From: Litoditis marina
Taxonomy: Eukaryota > Nematoda > Chromadorea > Rhabditida > Rhabditidae
Direction: 5' to 3'
NCBI GenBank assembly: GCA_964036275.1
Contig: OZ038436.1
Coordinates: 19,185,904 to 19,249,903, forward strand
Length of the DNA stretch: 64,000 bases
Shown in pieces: positions 12,411-24,799 of this stretch (the first letter of the stretch is position 1; each line of letters begins with the position of its first letter). Made by a program: the position numbers and the translations under genes. Below the pieces are notes generated by a model, which was not told the DNA's origin, searched no databases, and worked only from the letters and a program-made list of their open reading frames with translations.

Positions 12411-12715
12411 ATCGCATAGGGTAACATTTAGTTTTCTGCTGTGTAGCATTACTGGGGCACCACTTTGGTTTTTGAGATAACCTTTAAAATGAAAATCATC
12501 ATTTGTACATTTCTATGATTATTACTCTCGTTCGGGTGAGCTCTGTCCATAATACATATTTTTCTGTAAACATTGAGTGGTTCGTTTCCGGAAACTCCTA
12601 AACTTTCGCCCAAACAGTTCAACCTAACATAATCGTAGAACTAGCTCTTTCTCAGCTAAAACAAATCAGACTAATAAAAAATTTCCTTCCTTCTATTGGG
12701 TCTAACCAATTTACT

Positions 12716-12795
12716 TTGTATAGTTTAATCTCGATTTACGTCATAATTTACGAATTTCGACGGAAAATAACAGCAAGAAACAGGGAACGAACCCC
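12716..12795 (+). repeat. TGTAGTTTGATC family, partial copy
   Basis: The head reads TATAGTTTAATCTCG, followed by TAATTTACGAATTTCGAC. The right arm is diverged. Confidence 0.6.
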
Positions 12796-13232
12796 ATTAT
12801 GTTTGCTCTATGCTTCGCATTATTCATGAAAACAACTGCTCGAAAATATATGAAGATTTAATACATTGAGTCAAAATAATCATAGTTCGGAACGATGGAA
12901 ATGAAAGTGAACAGTGTCACCTAGAGAGATGAAACATTTGATTGATCGAAAAGTTGAAGTCAAAAATATTCTTTGGAAGAGTAAATGAACGGGCAAGAAT
13001 AAAAAAAAACACCATTTATTGGTGAGTGGTGTTGACAAACATGAAAACGTTTCAAGTGTAATAGCTAACAAAATAAGTTCGATACACAAATTAGTATATA
13101 AATATAAATATTGAAGAAGTGGGTAGAATATGTATTGATTGTTCGAGAGAAATTTTTGCCTCAAATGAGAACTAACCATTCTTAATTTTGTCTATTCCGT
13201 GTACGGTACAAACTGTTCTGATGTGTTTGTTG

Positions 13233-13312
13233 TTTGTAGTTTGGTTCAGCTGCGTTTCAGCCGTCTGTCAAAAGTTTTGCTGTGTCTACAAATCAAACTA
13301 CAACACATATAC
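13233..13312 (+). repeat. TGTAGTTTGATC family, copy
   Basis: TTTGTAGTTTGGTTC and AATCAAACTACAACACA form inverted ends about 75 bp apart, with GCTGTGTCTACA internal. Confidence 0.6.
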
Positions 13313-13770
13313 TCTGTGAGTGTGGGTAAAGCATAACCAGACGCGTTAGTAATCTTCTGATATCTCATGAGATGCTCTTAAAACAAAACATCACAAACTA
13401 ACTGACAGGTTTCCGATAGTATCTCCCCTCATCTCGTGATTAACTCATGGGAACCTGCTGGTTAGTTTGAGATAAACTCACTGGTTTATAGAAAACTACC
13501 AAAGCGTCTGCGAGAACGTTCTATACAGCAAAAAAATCAATAAAACATGCAAACAACAAAAGATCATTGTGAATATGAATGAAATTGGAAAATAGCTACT
13601 TCAATTGTAACCTAATAGAAGAAAATCTGGACTAGTAGACGACATCACACGAAAGGCCACGTATCACTGGGGGTGGGAAAATGAATATATATATGTATTG
13701 GACCCGAGGAGAGAAAAGAAAACATCGAAAATAGAAAGTAAACAAAAACAAAAAGAGAGAATCCAGATAG

Positions 13771-16700
13771 TTACTTTTGTTGATCCAATCCGATCTTACT
13801 GGCCGCCCACTTCTCCAGATACGACATCTTTTCACTCTGGAAACGTGAGAACTTCAAATACTAACTTTTTCTAAATTTATGAAAAAAAAATTGTCATTTT
13901 TTGAGTTTATTGTTTACATCAAAGTGATCGTAATATGAAGTCCTGGCGTGGTAGCAATCCGTCAAAAACCTCAACAGATACCTCCGGAGCAATATGCACG
14001 AAGTTCTCGTGAGATTCTATTGATTGTTATGCTACAACATTAAGAGTTCACAAGTAGCTCATAAGGTGTTCATGAGTTTCTATGTTTCTGATGAGAAAAT
14101 CATATAAATCTTTCATGGGATGGATTGCTACGTCGCCAGGTGAAGTTTCATCCAAATCGGTAAACAAACTCGTTTCTTCGTGTGTTTCCGTGTATTCGAT
14201 AAATATTTATCAGCTTCATCTTATGGAAACACGATACAATGATCATACTAACTAGAAGTCCCTTGAATAGTCACGTGAAGTTAGCATTCTAATGAGGAAT
14301 TCTGCACTTTGTAATTGCACGTTTCTGAGTTCTGCTGTGTTTGTTTCACGTGATTGTGCAATTGATTAACAATATATTAGTTCACTCGCTCCCTTGTCGA
14401 TGAGCCTCGGCATATAGTAATGTTGTCATATTCTTATTAAAACATCTGTACTACCTCGTGTGTTTTGTAGATAAGAAAACTAACAATGCCTATTGTTTGG
14501 CCCAGATTTCGAAATAACCCAACTGCTGTGAGTAAAAGGTGAGACGGCCGCGACATTGTCGTTGCCGTCTCGATCTCGACTCAGTCGGCGGGGGCCGAGT
14601 CAGTGATTTCTCCGAGTACCTGCTGAATTTGGCAGTCTCGACTTGTCGAAGGTGCCTGAGAGAGGAGATTGTAGCTGCCTTCTTCAGAGCAGCATGGCGG
14701 AGGACTGAAACATCTGATTGTTTGAAAATTATAAACTAATGAAGAGATAAAACCAGAAATGCTTATGGTTAGTTCTATTCCGTTTACTATTTACTCTGCA
14801 AAGCGGTTCTATAACGATAACCCCAGAAAAGTCTTTTGTTGTGTCTTTTTCTGCCCGATACGTAAAACGGTGGAGCAATAAGTATCTGAATTTCAAAAAA
14901 ATATTTACCAAGTATTGAGATGAACTAGCCATTATGTTACCATAATTTATCATAACATTATTACAAAATATCAATATGAAATGTAGACAAACCTAGGTGG
15001 CGGACTGCAGTTGGGCGAGTCGTGCGGTCGTTTTCGAGAAGAAGACGATTTATAGTGGTAGCCGGCGTCCTTCACCACCTAAAGTTTGTCATATAAGTAA
15101 GGTATCGATTCTATGTGCAATTAGGGTTGTATCCGGCTGGTTGGAATATAAAAATAAAATTGGATCAAACTGCATTATCAATTATCACCACGGAGGAAAA
15201 ATATATTAGCTCTGTTCACACGTTCTGAAATACGAGCCCCGGACCCTTTTCCTTAAGCGTGAACGTTTTTCAGGTTTCGTGAAAACCAAATATTTCTGTC
15301 ATTTTCTGGTTTTTGTTTTTGTTTTTCTGTGAATATCGATTATCCAACCTGTCTTGCCAATGGGAACAGCTCGTCTCTCCTCGTGAGAAGGGCGGGCATC
15401 AGAAGACACAGTTGGGCGGCGGCCTCGTTCACTGACACCTCGTGCAGTGAGAGAACCTAGATTGAAGCATAATTACGAGGAAATTTTTCTCGGATTTGGG
15501 ATTATATTGAAATTTCAAAAAAAAATCAAAGTACAAGTGTGCGAACTAATGCTGCTTCTCTCATTCTTGTTCTCTGGATAAAATTCAGTTCTGAAGCAGT
15601 TCATCTAGCTCCTGACGTGCTAGAAATCAGTTATTGCACGTCAGGTCTAGGTGTAAGTTTCGAATTAATTGGGTTAGCGTTCAAATTTACCTTATCCGGT
15701 TTCCGTTTCGCGTCGAATCTGCCGTAGATGGCGGCGTATTTCCGGTATTCTTCGGTGCGACCGGGGGTATTCGAGGGCATGGTCATCAAATCTAGTACTT
15801 CTCTGAAAAATTATTGTTATTTTTTTATTATTGTTGTTATCGTTAAATGAGATATACGACATTCAATTGCTACACTTTATAATATTTCAAGAACTGTTGT
15901 GGTCATCAAATTCTCTGCAAGATGAGACTGGTCACAGTATATGCACTTGCATGTTTCAAATATTTCAAGCAAGGTTGTTCACGACACAGCGCTCGTTCTA
16001 GTTCAAAATTATTTTTTATGTATTTTCTGATACTATGTCTGAATAGTCTCTGAGATGTATATTTTCGTTTCCGCTGTTCTTTAAAAGTGTATTTGAAAAC
16101 GAAATGTATTTGCATAGTGACAATTACCAACCTGGAGACTCTCTTTTTGTTCTGTATTAGTTTGGGTTGAAAAACGGGAAGGTTGTTGAATATGTGTTGA
16201 GCACAGTCTAAGATGATACGTAGTTGGGCATCACTCAGGATAGGAGTATCACTACAGTTATCTGCAAAGTGCTATATTATTTCAAAATATATTCAACATT
16301 GTTTATTTTGATTAATAAGAATGTAGAAATTTCAGAAAACTTAACCTTGCCTAGAAAAGGATTGTTTTAAACGCTTTTCTACTGCTAGAATAGTTCCTTC
16401 AGGTTTAAAAAAACTTTTTTGTTACTCACTTGGATCAGTTTCCCCCAATGATACGAAATCGCCTGCTATTGAAACAGGACTGGACGACCTGAAATCAGTT
16501 TACAGATAACAAAAGAATATCTACAATTGTCATTAAATACATTTAGATGTTAATCTGTTTATTTTCCCCAATACAATCAGTTTTGCAATGAGCGGGGTTC
16601 GTTCCAGCCAAGAGCGCATCTGCGTCTCTCTGATCTACACGCTACGTCACCTGCTACCAGATAATCAGCGATCGCCCCGTGCATACCCAATGGGTTGTTT

Positions 16701-19700
16701 GTTGTCTTTGTTGGTAAATTAACTATAATATAGTGGCACCGACCCATTGTTGTAGTTTGATTTCCATTAAAGCCGTTACGTAAAATAATTGTTCTATAAA
16801 TCTAAGTAAAAATTAGTTGTGCCCCGCGATCGCACCTCTCTTTCTCTTTTGCGGTGGCTGTGATGGTTCGGAGGCGTTGTCCCGGCACAATGTTTGCTGT
16901 GCCTCCGATAGAAGGGGCCACAACGTCGAGCACAGAAGCGGCGACGTCGGACGCTGCAAGGAATGAGATGAGAAACACTCGATTCGATTCTCGATATATG
17001 AATAGAATCAACTATAGTTTTGATCTCTGAATAGATTTGATGTAACTATATTCAACTATAATCAAACCATGCAAAATAGGAAATACCAATTATCACAACG
17101 TTTTTTCCCAGCGCTAAATCGATTCTGTCGAGAGAAATTGGTTTGCTAAGCACCTAATTAACCAAAGAACATAGAACATGTGATTCGATTGTTTCCGCTC
17201 ACTTTTTCCATATAAACGACACAATAGAAAAAAAAAATGTTTGACTCAGTAGTTTAGTTGAGAATACTCGTTACTGACTCTGCATCGAAACAGAATAGAA
17301 AAGCTTTTTTATGGATCAGGTGTGAGTTCAAATGTTTTCTGTCCCCAGCCTGAAGAGACTCACTAATATTTTAGTGTTGACCTACATCTTACCCCCATAA
17401 CCAGACTAACCCAACGGTACCGAGTTGTGTGTTGGTGCAGCTCCTGTCGACGGCGAGTTGGTGTCACGAGCTGGTGCTCCTGGAGAGGTGGACGTCAAGT
17501 TATTCAGCGAGGCCGCAAAACCTGAAACTTAGAAGTTATTCATACTTTTTTACTGAAGTATTAGGTTAGAATCGAAAGTAGACACTAACTTCTCAACTCA
17601 CACAATCTACCATTTTGAGGTTCGTCGGAGACATCTCTATTTGAAACCTAACCTATTTGAAAAATTGTTCAGTAGTGTTCTTTTTTGTATAGAACAATGA
17701 GTAAATACAACACTCTGGTTACGTTCCCATTGGAAACACTTTACTCTTTTACAATTCATTCCAAACAGAAAAAAAGACACTTCTACAATGTTTTTGAATG
17801 GCTGGGTCTCATATTTTCGTACTTATCCTACCTGGCATCAGATATGACAAATGCATTTCTCTCACGAATTCTTCTCTTTTTCTATTTCTAGTATTCTTCA
17901 ATACATTGTTTCATGTTTAATATCCTGAATCTATTGGTATTTCTCTCCTACCTGGCATCAGATATGACATGGGGTCGTTGTTCATGGCGAATTGTGGCAG
18001 GGCGGGAGGGGCTCCTATCTGCTGGATGGCCGTCAGGTTGAACGAGGCCTGGTCCTTCGAGAACTCCTGCAAACAGTCAAATTCAACATTTTTTTAATTT
18101 TTGAAATTATTATTTTTCTTCCAACTTCATGAGGAACGAGGCCTATTTCATGGAGAACTCCTGAAAACAATTACACAACTTCAATTATTGAAACTTAATA
18201 CAAGAAACTTCATGTTCACAACTGAAATGTTTGCTCTGAGTATAGAGAACTTATGGCAACATATCCTATTACAAATCAACATTTTACAAATGTTTGATTT
18301 ACATTTTTTCGTACTTTATGTTTACAAGTGCATTTTTTTGTGTTTTTCAAATTATTTTGTTCAATTTATGGCACATCACACGTTACACGTGTTTTTGTGC
18401 CTTTCGCACGTTATTTATATCTTTCTCACCGTTAGTGCTCGTTGGAACCTCCTGACATGAAGTGGCTTTGAAAGCATTCCCACCAGGGACATAATCTCAA
18501 GGAATTCCTGCTCGTCGCACTGCATTATCTGGTTTATGTCGTCGCCACCTGGTAAAAAACATTATAAATTATAAAACATTATAAACATTTCGGAATATAT
18601 ATCCATGATTGCTCACTTATTTGTAGTTTGTACTCGAGCAGTTTCATCTCTAGCCAGACAATCCAAATTTGAACATTTTCTCGTTTGTATTTATTGTATT
18701 CTTTCGATTCTAGTCGAAAGGAACAAACATATCAAAAAACCTTCTATAAACATAGACATTGAAATAGTTTAGTAGTTTTTCTGATGTTTATTCACGTTCC
18801 CCCTACAACGTGACATTTGTTCAAGTGAAGTAGTTTCAGCTGTGCGAATGTGGAAGACTCACCTTGTGATATGAAAATGTCGTAATACTGTACAAGATTA
18901 GCCCTTTGTAATACAGCCAGCAGTTGCCATTCACTGAAGGACGTAGGGGTGACGGACGGTTTTGGAGTGCTGCAAAAAGTGTCATTATAAGTAATAATAA
19001 TGATAATAGCACTAATAAATCAACCCTGTTCTTGACAGAGAAATCCTAGGGCTAATGAACATGAAATATGTTGATTTCAAAAGATATGAAGGACCAAATT
19101 ATCGATGTAGTTTCATTTCGATATCACTAATTCCAATCGAAAAGCAACGGAATCTAACTACAAACACAGCAAGATAGGACAACATACAGCATATAGCTAT
19201 AAGCCTGAGTTGGAAAGAGCGAACCATTTTACAAGTGACTAAAAATAAACGGATAAGTTGTAAATTTGAACAGTTTTTGGATACATTTTCATTAATTTTT
19301 GATTACTTCTGAATTTAAGACGAATTTCACCTAACATCTAAGAACCTACACATTTTGTGAGCTTTCTGTCTTGATGGGTTCTTTCGTGACTGAAAGTGCT
19401 GGGGAAGACGCCTTGACCAGGCTGGAGGGACCTGAACAAGAGAACTCGTTAACTTTGTTTTTTATGCCTTTTACATGTCTTAGAAATACAAATATTTTTC
19501 GTATCTAATTTCAATTCTCTATTTCTCCAAAATTTGATGTTGGTTACATCTTCGTTGAAACCTGAATATATGTTTGTTCTACAGATTTTTTATCACGATG
19601 ATTTTCTACTTGCATTTCCGTTCAAAATCAGAAACGTTTTTCTGCTCGTGTAGTTGTGTGATACAATTCAAAATTCTAACGTTTGGTACTTTTCCAAAGG

Positions 19701-19797
19701 TAAGAAATAAATTGTCTCGGAAAGTTGTTTTTGACTGACCGTTGGTGGAGCTTATAGTCGCACTAGAGGGACTCGGTGTACTTTCTGCGGACGACAT
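13771..19797 (-). CDS. mab-10: MAB-10 / NAB family transcriptional co-factor, 451 aa
   Basis: Exons on the minus strand: 19797-19740, 19431-19350, 18969-18863, 18548-18430, 18066-17952, 17521-17411, 16953-16836, 16488-16430, 16261-16132, 15802-15691, 15456-15349, 15078-14993, 14704-14620, 13836-13771; all phases join. NCD1 (about residues 57-128) is unmistakable: [19 protein letters not shown] then [20 protein letters not shown], matching vertebrate NAB1/NAB2. NCD2 (about 260-385) begins [19 protein letters not shown] and includes [21 protein letters not shown] proteins bind EGR-type zinc-finger factors through NCD1 and modulate their transcription in the nucleus. In C. elegans MAB-10 partners LIN-29 in the heterochronic pathway. 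KRP-rich basic residues follow NCD2. The start ATG is inferred; a possible trans-splice acceptor lies about 134 nt upstream. The exon at 16953-16836 is weakly conserved and rests mainly on phase. Confidence 0.9.
13945..14140. repeat. CTCATGAG-rich MITE family, copy 2 (terminal inverted repeats)
   Basis: The ends are inverted: GGCGTGGTAGCAATCC at the left and GGATTGCTACGTCGCC at the right. The interior shares GAGATTCTATTGATTG..ATGCTACAACATTAAGAG with the other copies. It lies in the last intron of mab-10. Confidence 0.75.
14262..14374. repeat. TTGAATAGTCACGTGAAG repeat family, copy 1
   Basis: Shared blocks are TTGAATAGTCACGTGAAGTT, GCACTTTGTAATTGCACG, TTCTGAGTTCTGCTGTGTTT and GTGCAATTGA. Further copies are at 25817 and 54740. 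It lies in the last intron of mab-10. Confidence 0.75.
16585..16710. repeat. CTGCGTCTCTCTGATC repeat family, copy 1
   Basis: It shares GCGGGGTT...CTGCGTCTCTCTGATCTACAC, then CACCTGCTACCAG, AATCAGCGA and CGCCCCG, with copies at about 29362, 30270, 35990, 40260 and 58330. It lies in a mab-10 intron. Confidence 0.6.
17826..17969. repeat. 24-bp direct duplication covering a mab-10 splice donor
   Basis: The same 24 bp (TCCTACCTGGCATCAGATAT plus GACA) occur at 17826-17849 and 17946-17969, exactly 120 bp apart. The upper copy contains the last 18 coding bases and the donor of the mab-10 exon 17952-18066. The lower copy is an intact second donor in the following intron. Confidence 0.85.
19115..19240 (+). 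repeat. TGTAGTTTGATC family, copy in mab-10 intron
   Basis: TGTAGTTTCATTTCG, then CGAAAAGCAACGGAATCTAA and CTACAAACACAGC, followed by the family tail GATAGGACAACATACAGC...AAGAGCGAACC. Confidence 0.65.
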
Positions 19798-20154
19798 TTT
19801 AGATGCCTTGAAGGCCGGGATCCTTTGAGGATCAGAGTGGTTCCTTGGAGGAGGGATTCAGAATCCCGTTCGATAGAAGTGGTGGGGGGTAGACTATTTG
19901 ATAGTCCCACCCTGTACAACGAGCCGAGCCCTGGAATATAGAACGATAGTCCTTGCCATTTCAAAGTTGCGGGCTACGGTATGCATTATTTCAGAACATT
20001 CACATATAAAACGGTAATCAGAGTACGTTTATCGGCACAAATATATAGAGAACAATGTAGAAAGGGAGTAGAAGTTGGAATTGGAATTTGAAATTTGAAC
20101 TAGTCAATACCAATAATCAGTAAACAATATTTGAACTGTAAATGAGGGAAAACT

Positions 20155-20260
20155 ATGCTTTGAGTTGTCTTGAGTTGAAAACTTTGAGTTGAACTTGACT
20201 TGGCTTTGAGTTGAAAAAAACTATGCTTTGAGTTGCTTTGAGTCGTTCGTTAAAATTTCG
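20155..20260. repeat. TTTGAGTTG local tandem repeat
   Basis: CTTTGAGTTG recurs about five times in 75 bp with variable spacers. This is a short degenerate tandem repeat. Confidence 0.6.
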
Positions 20261-20367
20261 AGTTCAGCTGAAACATCAAAATATAGGTTATAGAATTGTG
20301 ACCAAGAACTGTTTAGAAACCAACATCGGAAGTACAGGAATAAAAACTTGTCAGTGCTAAATATAGT

Positions 20368-20560
20368 GGGTGCCATATTTATAAATTTCTGTTTCTCACC
20401 GGAATCGAACCTGCGAGCAAAAGATTCGTAGCAGGACGCTAACCACTGCGCTATGAGAGGGCATAACGGGCTTGTTTTGGCATCGAAGACATGTGTGCGT
20501 ACACAGCGGGAAGTAAGATATACAGTACCCTCCCGCCTTTCCGTTGGCGACGACTATATA
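20368..20560 (-). repeat. tRNA-derived SINE-like element, copy 2
   Basis: On the minus strand: TATAGTCGTCGCCAACGG leader, ACTGTATATCTTACTTCC, CGCACACATGTCTTCGATG, then A box TAGCGCAGTGGTTAGCGT and B box GGTTCGATTCC, and a 3' part ending AATTTATAAATATGGC. Closely related to the copies at 26322 and 53675. Confidence 0.8.
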
Positions 20561-20689
20561 AGATTCTCTCGCATGTCGGGGTACGAAGCCGAACATTGTT
20601 AAAGTTTTTTTGCTAGTTATTCAGAAACACTACAAAAACTTTCCGATGCCATATGTATATCGATTGAAAATGCTGGACTATTGCGCATA

Positions 20690-20835
20690 GTTTGGACGCG
20701 TCGATGGGGGTTTTGTGCGCGTAAAAAGCGTACGAATGAATGGTGGGGGCCTGGCGAGCGCGTAAAAACCGTACGCGGCTGAAGAAGCTACCAGCTGGGG
20801 AAACTTGACCGCTTTTTACCAGCAACGGTAGCCGA
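20690..20835. other. GC-rich patch with GCGCGTAAAAA motifs
   Basis: This is a locally GC-rich stretch in AT-rich DNA. GCGCGTAAAAAGCGTACG and GAGCGCGTAAAAACCGTACG occur about 50 bp apart. Similar GCGC plus A-run motifs appear at 22785-22915 and 25595-25670. No gene was recognised. Confidence 0.45.
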
Positions 20836-20915
20836 ACAAGTTGGCATCGCCAAGTTATTACGATTATGGATGTCGCTGTGGAGAAAAGCATGACTTTAGG
20901 GAGTTATGAAACCAT

Positions 20916-21045
20916 CGTTGTAGTTTGATCTCGACAAACGTAATAATTGTCGATCTTTGACCTTATAACAGTGACAGCAAACTACAAACACAGCATAGAG
21001 TCAGCCACATAAACTGGATGGACTTTCTCTGGAAAGAGCGAACCT
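20916..21045 (+). repeat. TGTAGTTTGATC family, copy
   Basis: The head TGTAGTTTGATCTCG and the inverted arm CAAACTACAAACACAGC are both intact, with the tail ending in AAAGAGCGAACC. Confidence 0.75.
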
Positions 21046-21059
21046 TCTATATTTAATAT

Positions 21060-21880
21060 GCTGTATGTGTAGTTTGACCGGAATACCGGAAATATCTCCT
21101 TGTTTACAAGTTATTCAGTGTTTACCTAAGAAGTGGGTCGGAATTAGTTTAGTGTCAAAAACATTTTGGCGATCGCAAGCTATCTGCGCACAAAATCAAC
21201 AGCGGCAAGTTCAAAAAAGAGAATGGGTTGAAAACATCAGTCACCATAGTTTCAAAGAAGCAGATTACTAGAAAATATCACGGGCTATATTTATGTGAGC
21301 ACAGCGAAACGGAAAACGAAGTGTATTTGTCAACTGTAAGAACGTGAAAATTGTGAAAATTTCCGTAAAACTTCAAAAAGAGAGAAACACATTTAGTTGT
21401 CGTTAGTTGGTGTAAAAGCGGTAAAAATAACACATCTTCTAGGTCAAAAAATATGTTAACCGTTGTAAGAAAGTTTCAAATATGAGTTTCAATGATCGAA
21501 ATTTATTGCATTTGAAAAAGTTTAGGAAAGGAGTAGAATTGTGTCTAGGCACAGTTGCTCACATATCAGGCTAACTTTTCTATAAGCTCTTGGTCTCTGA
21601 TATCTGGGCAGTTATTTATGCTATTATACCACTTAAAAACGGTCCTGTCCCAGCGACTGCCGGAAAAAAGGGGTAGCGGGGAGCAGGGGGTGCTTGGCGG
21701 TGCACTGCTGAAAAACGTGACCCAAGGCCAACACAGGGTTACGGTAGATGGCTGAAAAAGAGCATCGATCTGCAGTCCTTTTTTGCACCCGAGGCGAAAT
21801 TACACAAGCCATTGAAAAAGACGTCGTACGAGGAGGGCAGAAAAAGGATTGCCTCAATGACTATAGTAGAATCATGGATG
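21060..21880. other. Intergenic, nothing recognised
   Basis: Several open frames of 60-75 codons occur on both strands without family motifs or phase-consistent splice partners. Confidence 0.5.
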
Positions 21881-22100
21881 AGAAAGAAAGAGAGAGAGGG
21901 AAAGAGGTAGAGAGAGGGAAAGGAAAGAGAGGGATAGAAAGATGGAGAGCGTGAGAGAGAGAGAGAGCGGGGGAGAGGAAGGGAGAGAAAGATGGAGAGG
22001 GTGGGGGAGAGAGAGAGGGAGAGAAAGAGAATAAGAGATATAAAACGCACACGGAGGAAGGAGGAAAAATAGAGGGAATAGGAGAGAGAGTTGAAAAGGC
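21880..22100. repeat. GA-rich low-complexity tract
   Basis: Purine-rich GAGAGAGGGAAAG-type sequence. Minus-strand open frames here are Ser/Leu/Phe-rich artefacts. Confidence 0.85.
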
Positions 22101-24690
22101 AAAGGTGTAATAGAGAAAGACTGAAAAAGAAGGAATAAAAAATCATTATGTTGAATATTGTTCAGAGAGAAACAGAAAGATGTAGGAACTTATGACGTGA
22201 TTACAGATTCTCTTTGGGTGTCAACAAAGCTGAAATTAGGTTGATTATTGTTAATGTGAACTGTTGTCATGCCAATGTGTTTTTATAAAAGAATGAAGTT
22301 CAGGTTTTTCATAAATCGAAGATGACACTGTTGCACGAGCATGTGCTAATTTTTCCGCAGATTCGGAAACGTTGCAGAGAAGATTATTTCAAAATATTTC
22401 CACAAAATCCTAGTTGAAACTCGAATAAGATAACACAGAGGTTTTCCAAATAAGAGTGTTGAAACAAACAGGTTTTCAAAAAAAGACTCGAAACCACGGG
22501 TGTTGGTTTTTAGAGCCCGAAAGTGTGAGTGTTTCACAAACGTTTGCCGATGTTTTCCGGTTCAAAACACCCCGCAGAAAATTTTGTCAAAATACTAGCA
22601 TCTAACAATCTCGCACATAGATTTTTCCTCAAAACTGTTAAAATAATATATCTCCAAAAAAAGTGTCGAAAACGTTGGTGTGTTGGTTGCCTCAGTCGGT
22701 TTCGCTTGTGTCGCTGTGAACAAAGTAGAAAAATGAGCGGGGCAAGAATTTATTCAGTTACAAAAACAGATAGAGCGAACTCGTTCCCAACCTGCAAAAA
22801 CGCTGGAAGAAGGGCGATTCGCGGCGAGACACTGTGTGTGCAGAAGAGACGCAGGGTGGCAGACGGAAAAAGCGTGATGCGAGCGCGCCGAGCAGTGCAC
22901 ATGCGCAAAAAGACGAAGAATGAACGCGTCATAAAATTATGGATTTGAAATTTCGACACCACGTTCGCTGTTCAGTGAGAGAGGTTATATTACAGGTAGT
23001 GAAATACAAGTTACGTGACACGTGTGGAATCTCGGTTAAAACGTGAAAAGTTGATTGCGCGACTGTGGCAATGCTCACGTGTACTTGTGAAATGAAGTAG
23101 CGAAGCGACACGAGCCTTCAAAATCACCATGAGAGTAGTTCTCACGCAAAATTTCGTATGAAAAGTGTTTTTATGGTATCATGGTTTTCAAACGGTACAT
23201 TTTGGTTTTACAAAGTGTGTCGTTCTAATATCTAGCGGGTTGGTTTTTTAGGAATGATTGGAAGAGGCAGAATGACATTTATTGGGGGATTGGACAAGCA
23301 GAATCTTCGATCAATCATTTATTGAAAAAAGTCGTGGGACGAAAAATAGAGAAAAAAGTAGGTGAAAAAGCAGCTGATAAGGACAGCGATCGCATGTCAA
23401 CTGAAGACGGAGGAAAAAGGGAAGAGGCTATAAAAAGAATACATATTTGTGGGCCAAATGAACGAATAATGTTATTACTTTTCAGGTTCAGTACATCCCA
23501 GACTCAAAAAATATATTTTGACTCTGGTATTCACTGTTAACAGGAAAACAACATCTCTAAACGATGTAGTGAACTAAGTAAATCTCGAATAAGGAATTGA
23601 GGCGGAACGTATCTATTTCTCATTCTCTCTCTTTTTTATCTTCTAGTTCGTATAACTTTATCCAAACTTGTTCTCAATTGCACTGGATAGTTTTACAAAT
23701 ACCTATCCCTTCCGACTGCGTGTTCTCGTGTTGAAAATGACATGCAATCCCAACCGTCTCTTGCAGCTACCAATTTTTCTACACATTTGTTCTAACAGTT
23801 TTCTATCTGAGATGGGAACTTTTGTGTTTGTTCCTATATGGAAATAGCTAGTTTCGTCTCCAATATTGTCATTCAGACGCAATAGTAAAATTTTCTCACA
23901 TAGACCTCGTGAGTACGTCACGTGAGATGCTCATGAGAGTTGTGTTGAAATTAAGTCATAGTCTCAAGATTCTCCGTGATAAACCTTCGCGATTTATTTC
24001 CGAGATCCTGTTTGTAATGATTTCAGTACGGGAAGAGCTCAGGTACTACAGTCTTTTTCATTCCTACTGAGACTCCTACAGTAGGATTTCGAAACTACCA
24101 AACTGTTTTTCTCACTCACTTATGATCGGAAAGGTTTAGGATTTTGGCAACCCATTCTCGTTTTCAAGTACATTAATTGAACGAGAGGATTTTTGATGAA
24201 CTAAATTTTCAGCTTTACAACAGCCTTCGGAAAGTTTGTAAGGTTACTGTAGGAGTCTCAATAGGAATGGTGGGAGCTATACCTCGAATGTTCATCGAGG
24301 TTCGTTAACGTAAAATCTCACGGGCTTCAAATTGTTCACTTTGTTGGTAGTAATAGTTCTAGTCCACTGCATATACACGTGAACCGAGTGAAATAAATCA
24401 GAATTAGAAGGTAGAGTGTTGAGATGCTTAGGTGCGGATGTTCAACGTGGGGTCATTAGTTTTTTGACATGTACTGAACCTGCAAACAGCAAACTCATTA
24501 CACTTTCCCAAGCTGTGCTCATTCCATAAGATGCAAACCGAGTAATGTTGAGAAACACCTTGTTGGAACCTACACGATAATCGTGACATTCATCCAATAA
24601 TCGTAAAATTTTAGAGGGTCATAGTTCAAGATATCTTGTGAAATTCACTCGCGAGGTCCCCCATGAGATGAACTCACGCAATATGGTGAG
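22100..24690. other. Intergenic, no convincing gene
   Basis: An open frame of 139 codons (22529-22948, plus) is Lys/Arg-rich and spans a GC-rich patch near 22785-22915. It lacks recognisable domains and I do not call it a gene. A fragment resembling the CTCATGAG family (GTGAGATGCTCATGAGAG) lies near 23920. CACGTG motifs occur near 23020 and 23080. Confidence 0.5.
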
Positions 24691-24765
24691 TGTACGGTGT
24701 AGGTTGTCCTATCTCTCTGTGTATGTAGTTTGATCCCGTTTTTTGCTCAAAAAACCGTAGATTTT
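24690..24765 (-). repeat. TGTAGTTTGATC family, inverted partial copy
   Basis: The tail in reverse (GTACGGTGTAGGTTGTCCTA) precedes the head TGTAGTTTGATCCCG, so the element is oriented opposite to most others. A poly-C run follows at once. Confidence 0.65.
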
Positions 24766-24770
24766 GACAC

Positions 24771-24790
24771 ACCCCCCCCCCCCCCCCCCC
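24771..24790. repeat. Poly-C homopolymer run
   Basis: About 20 consecutive cytosines. Exact length is prone to sequencing error. Confidence 0.9.
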
Positions 24791-24799
24791 ATATCTGGT

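Noticed and set aside
22529..22948. 139-codon Lys/Arg-rich frame
   Set aside because: No recognisable domain; it spans a GC-rich patch, and the opposite strand is also open there. No splice-phase support.
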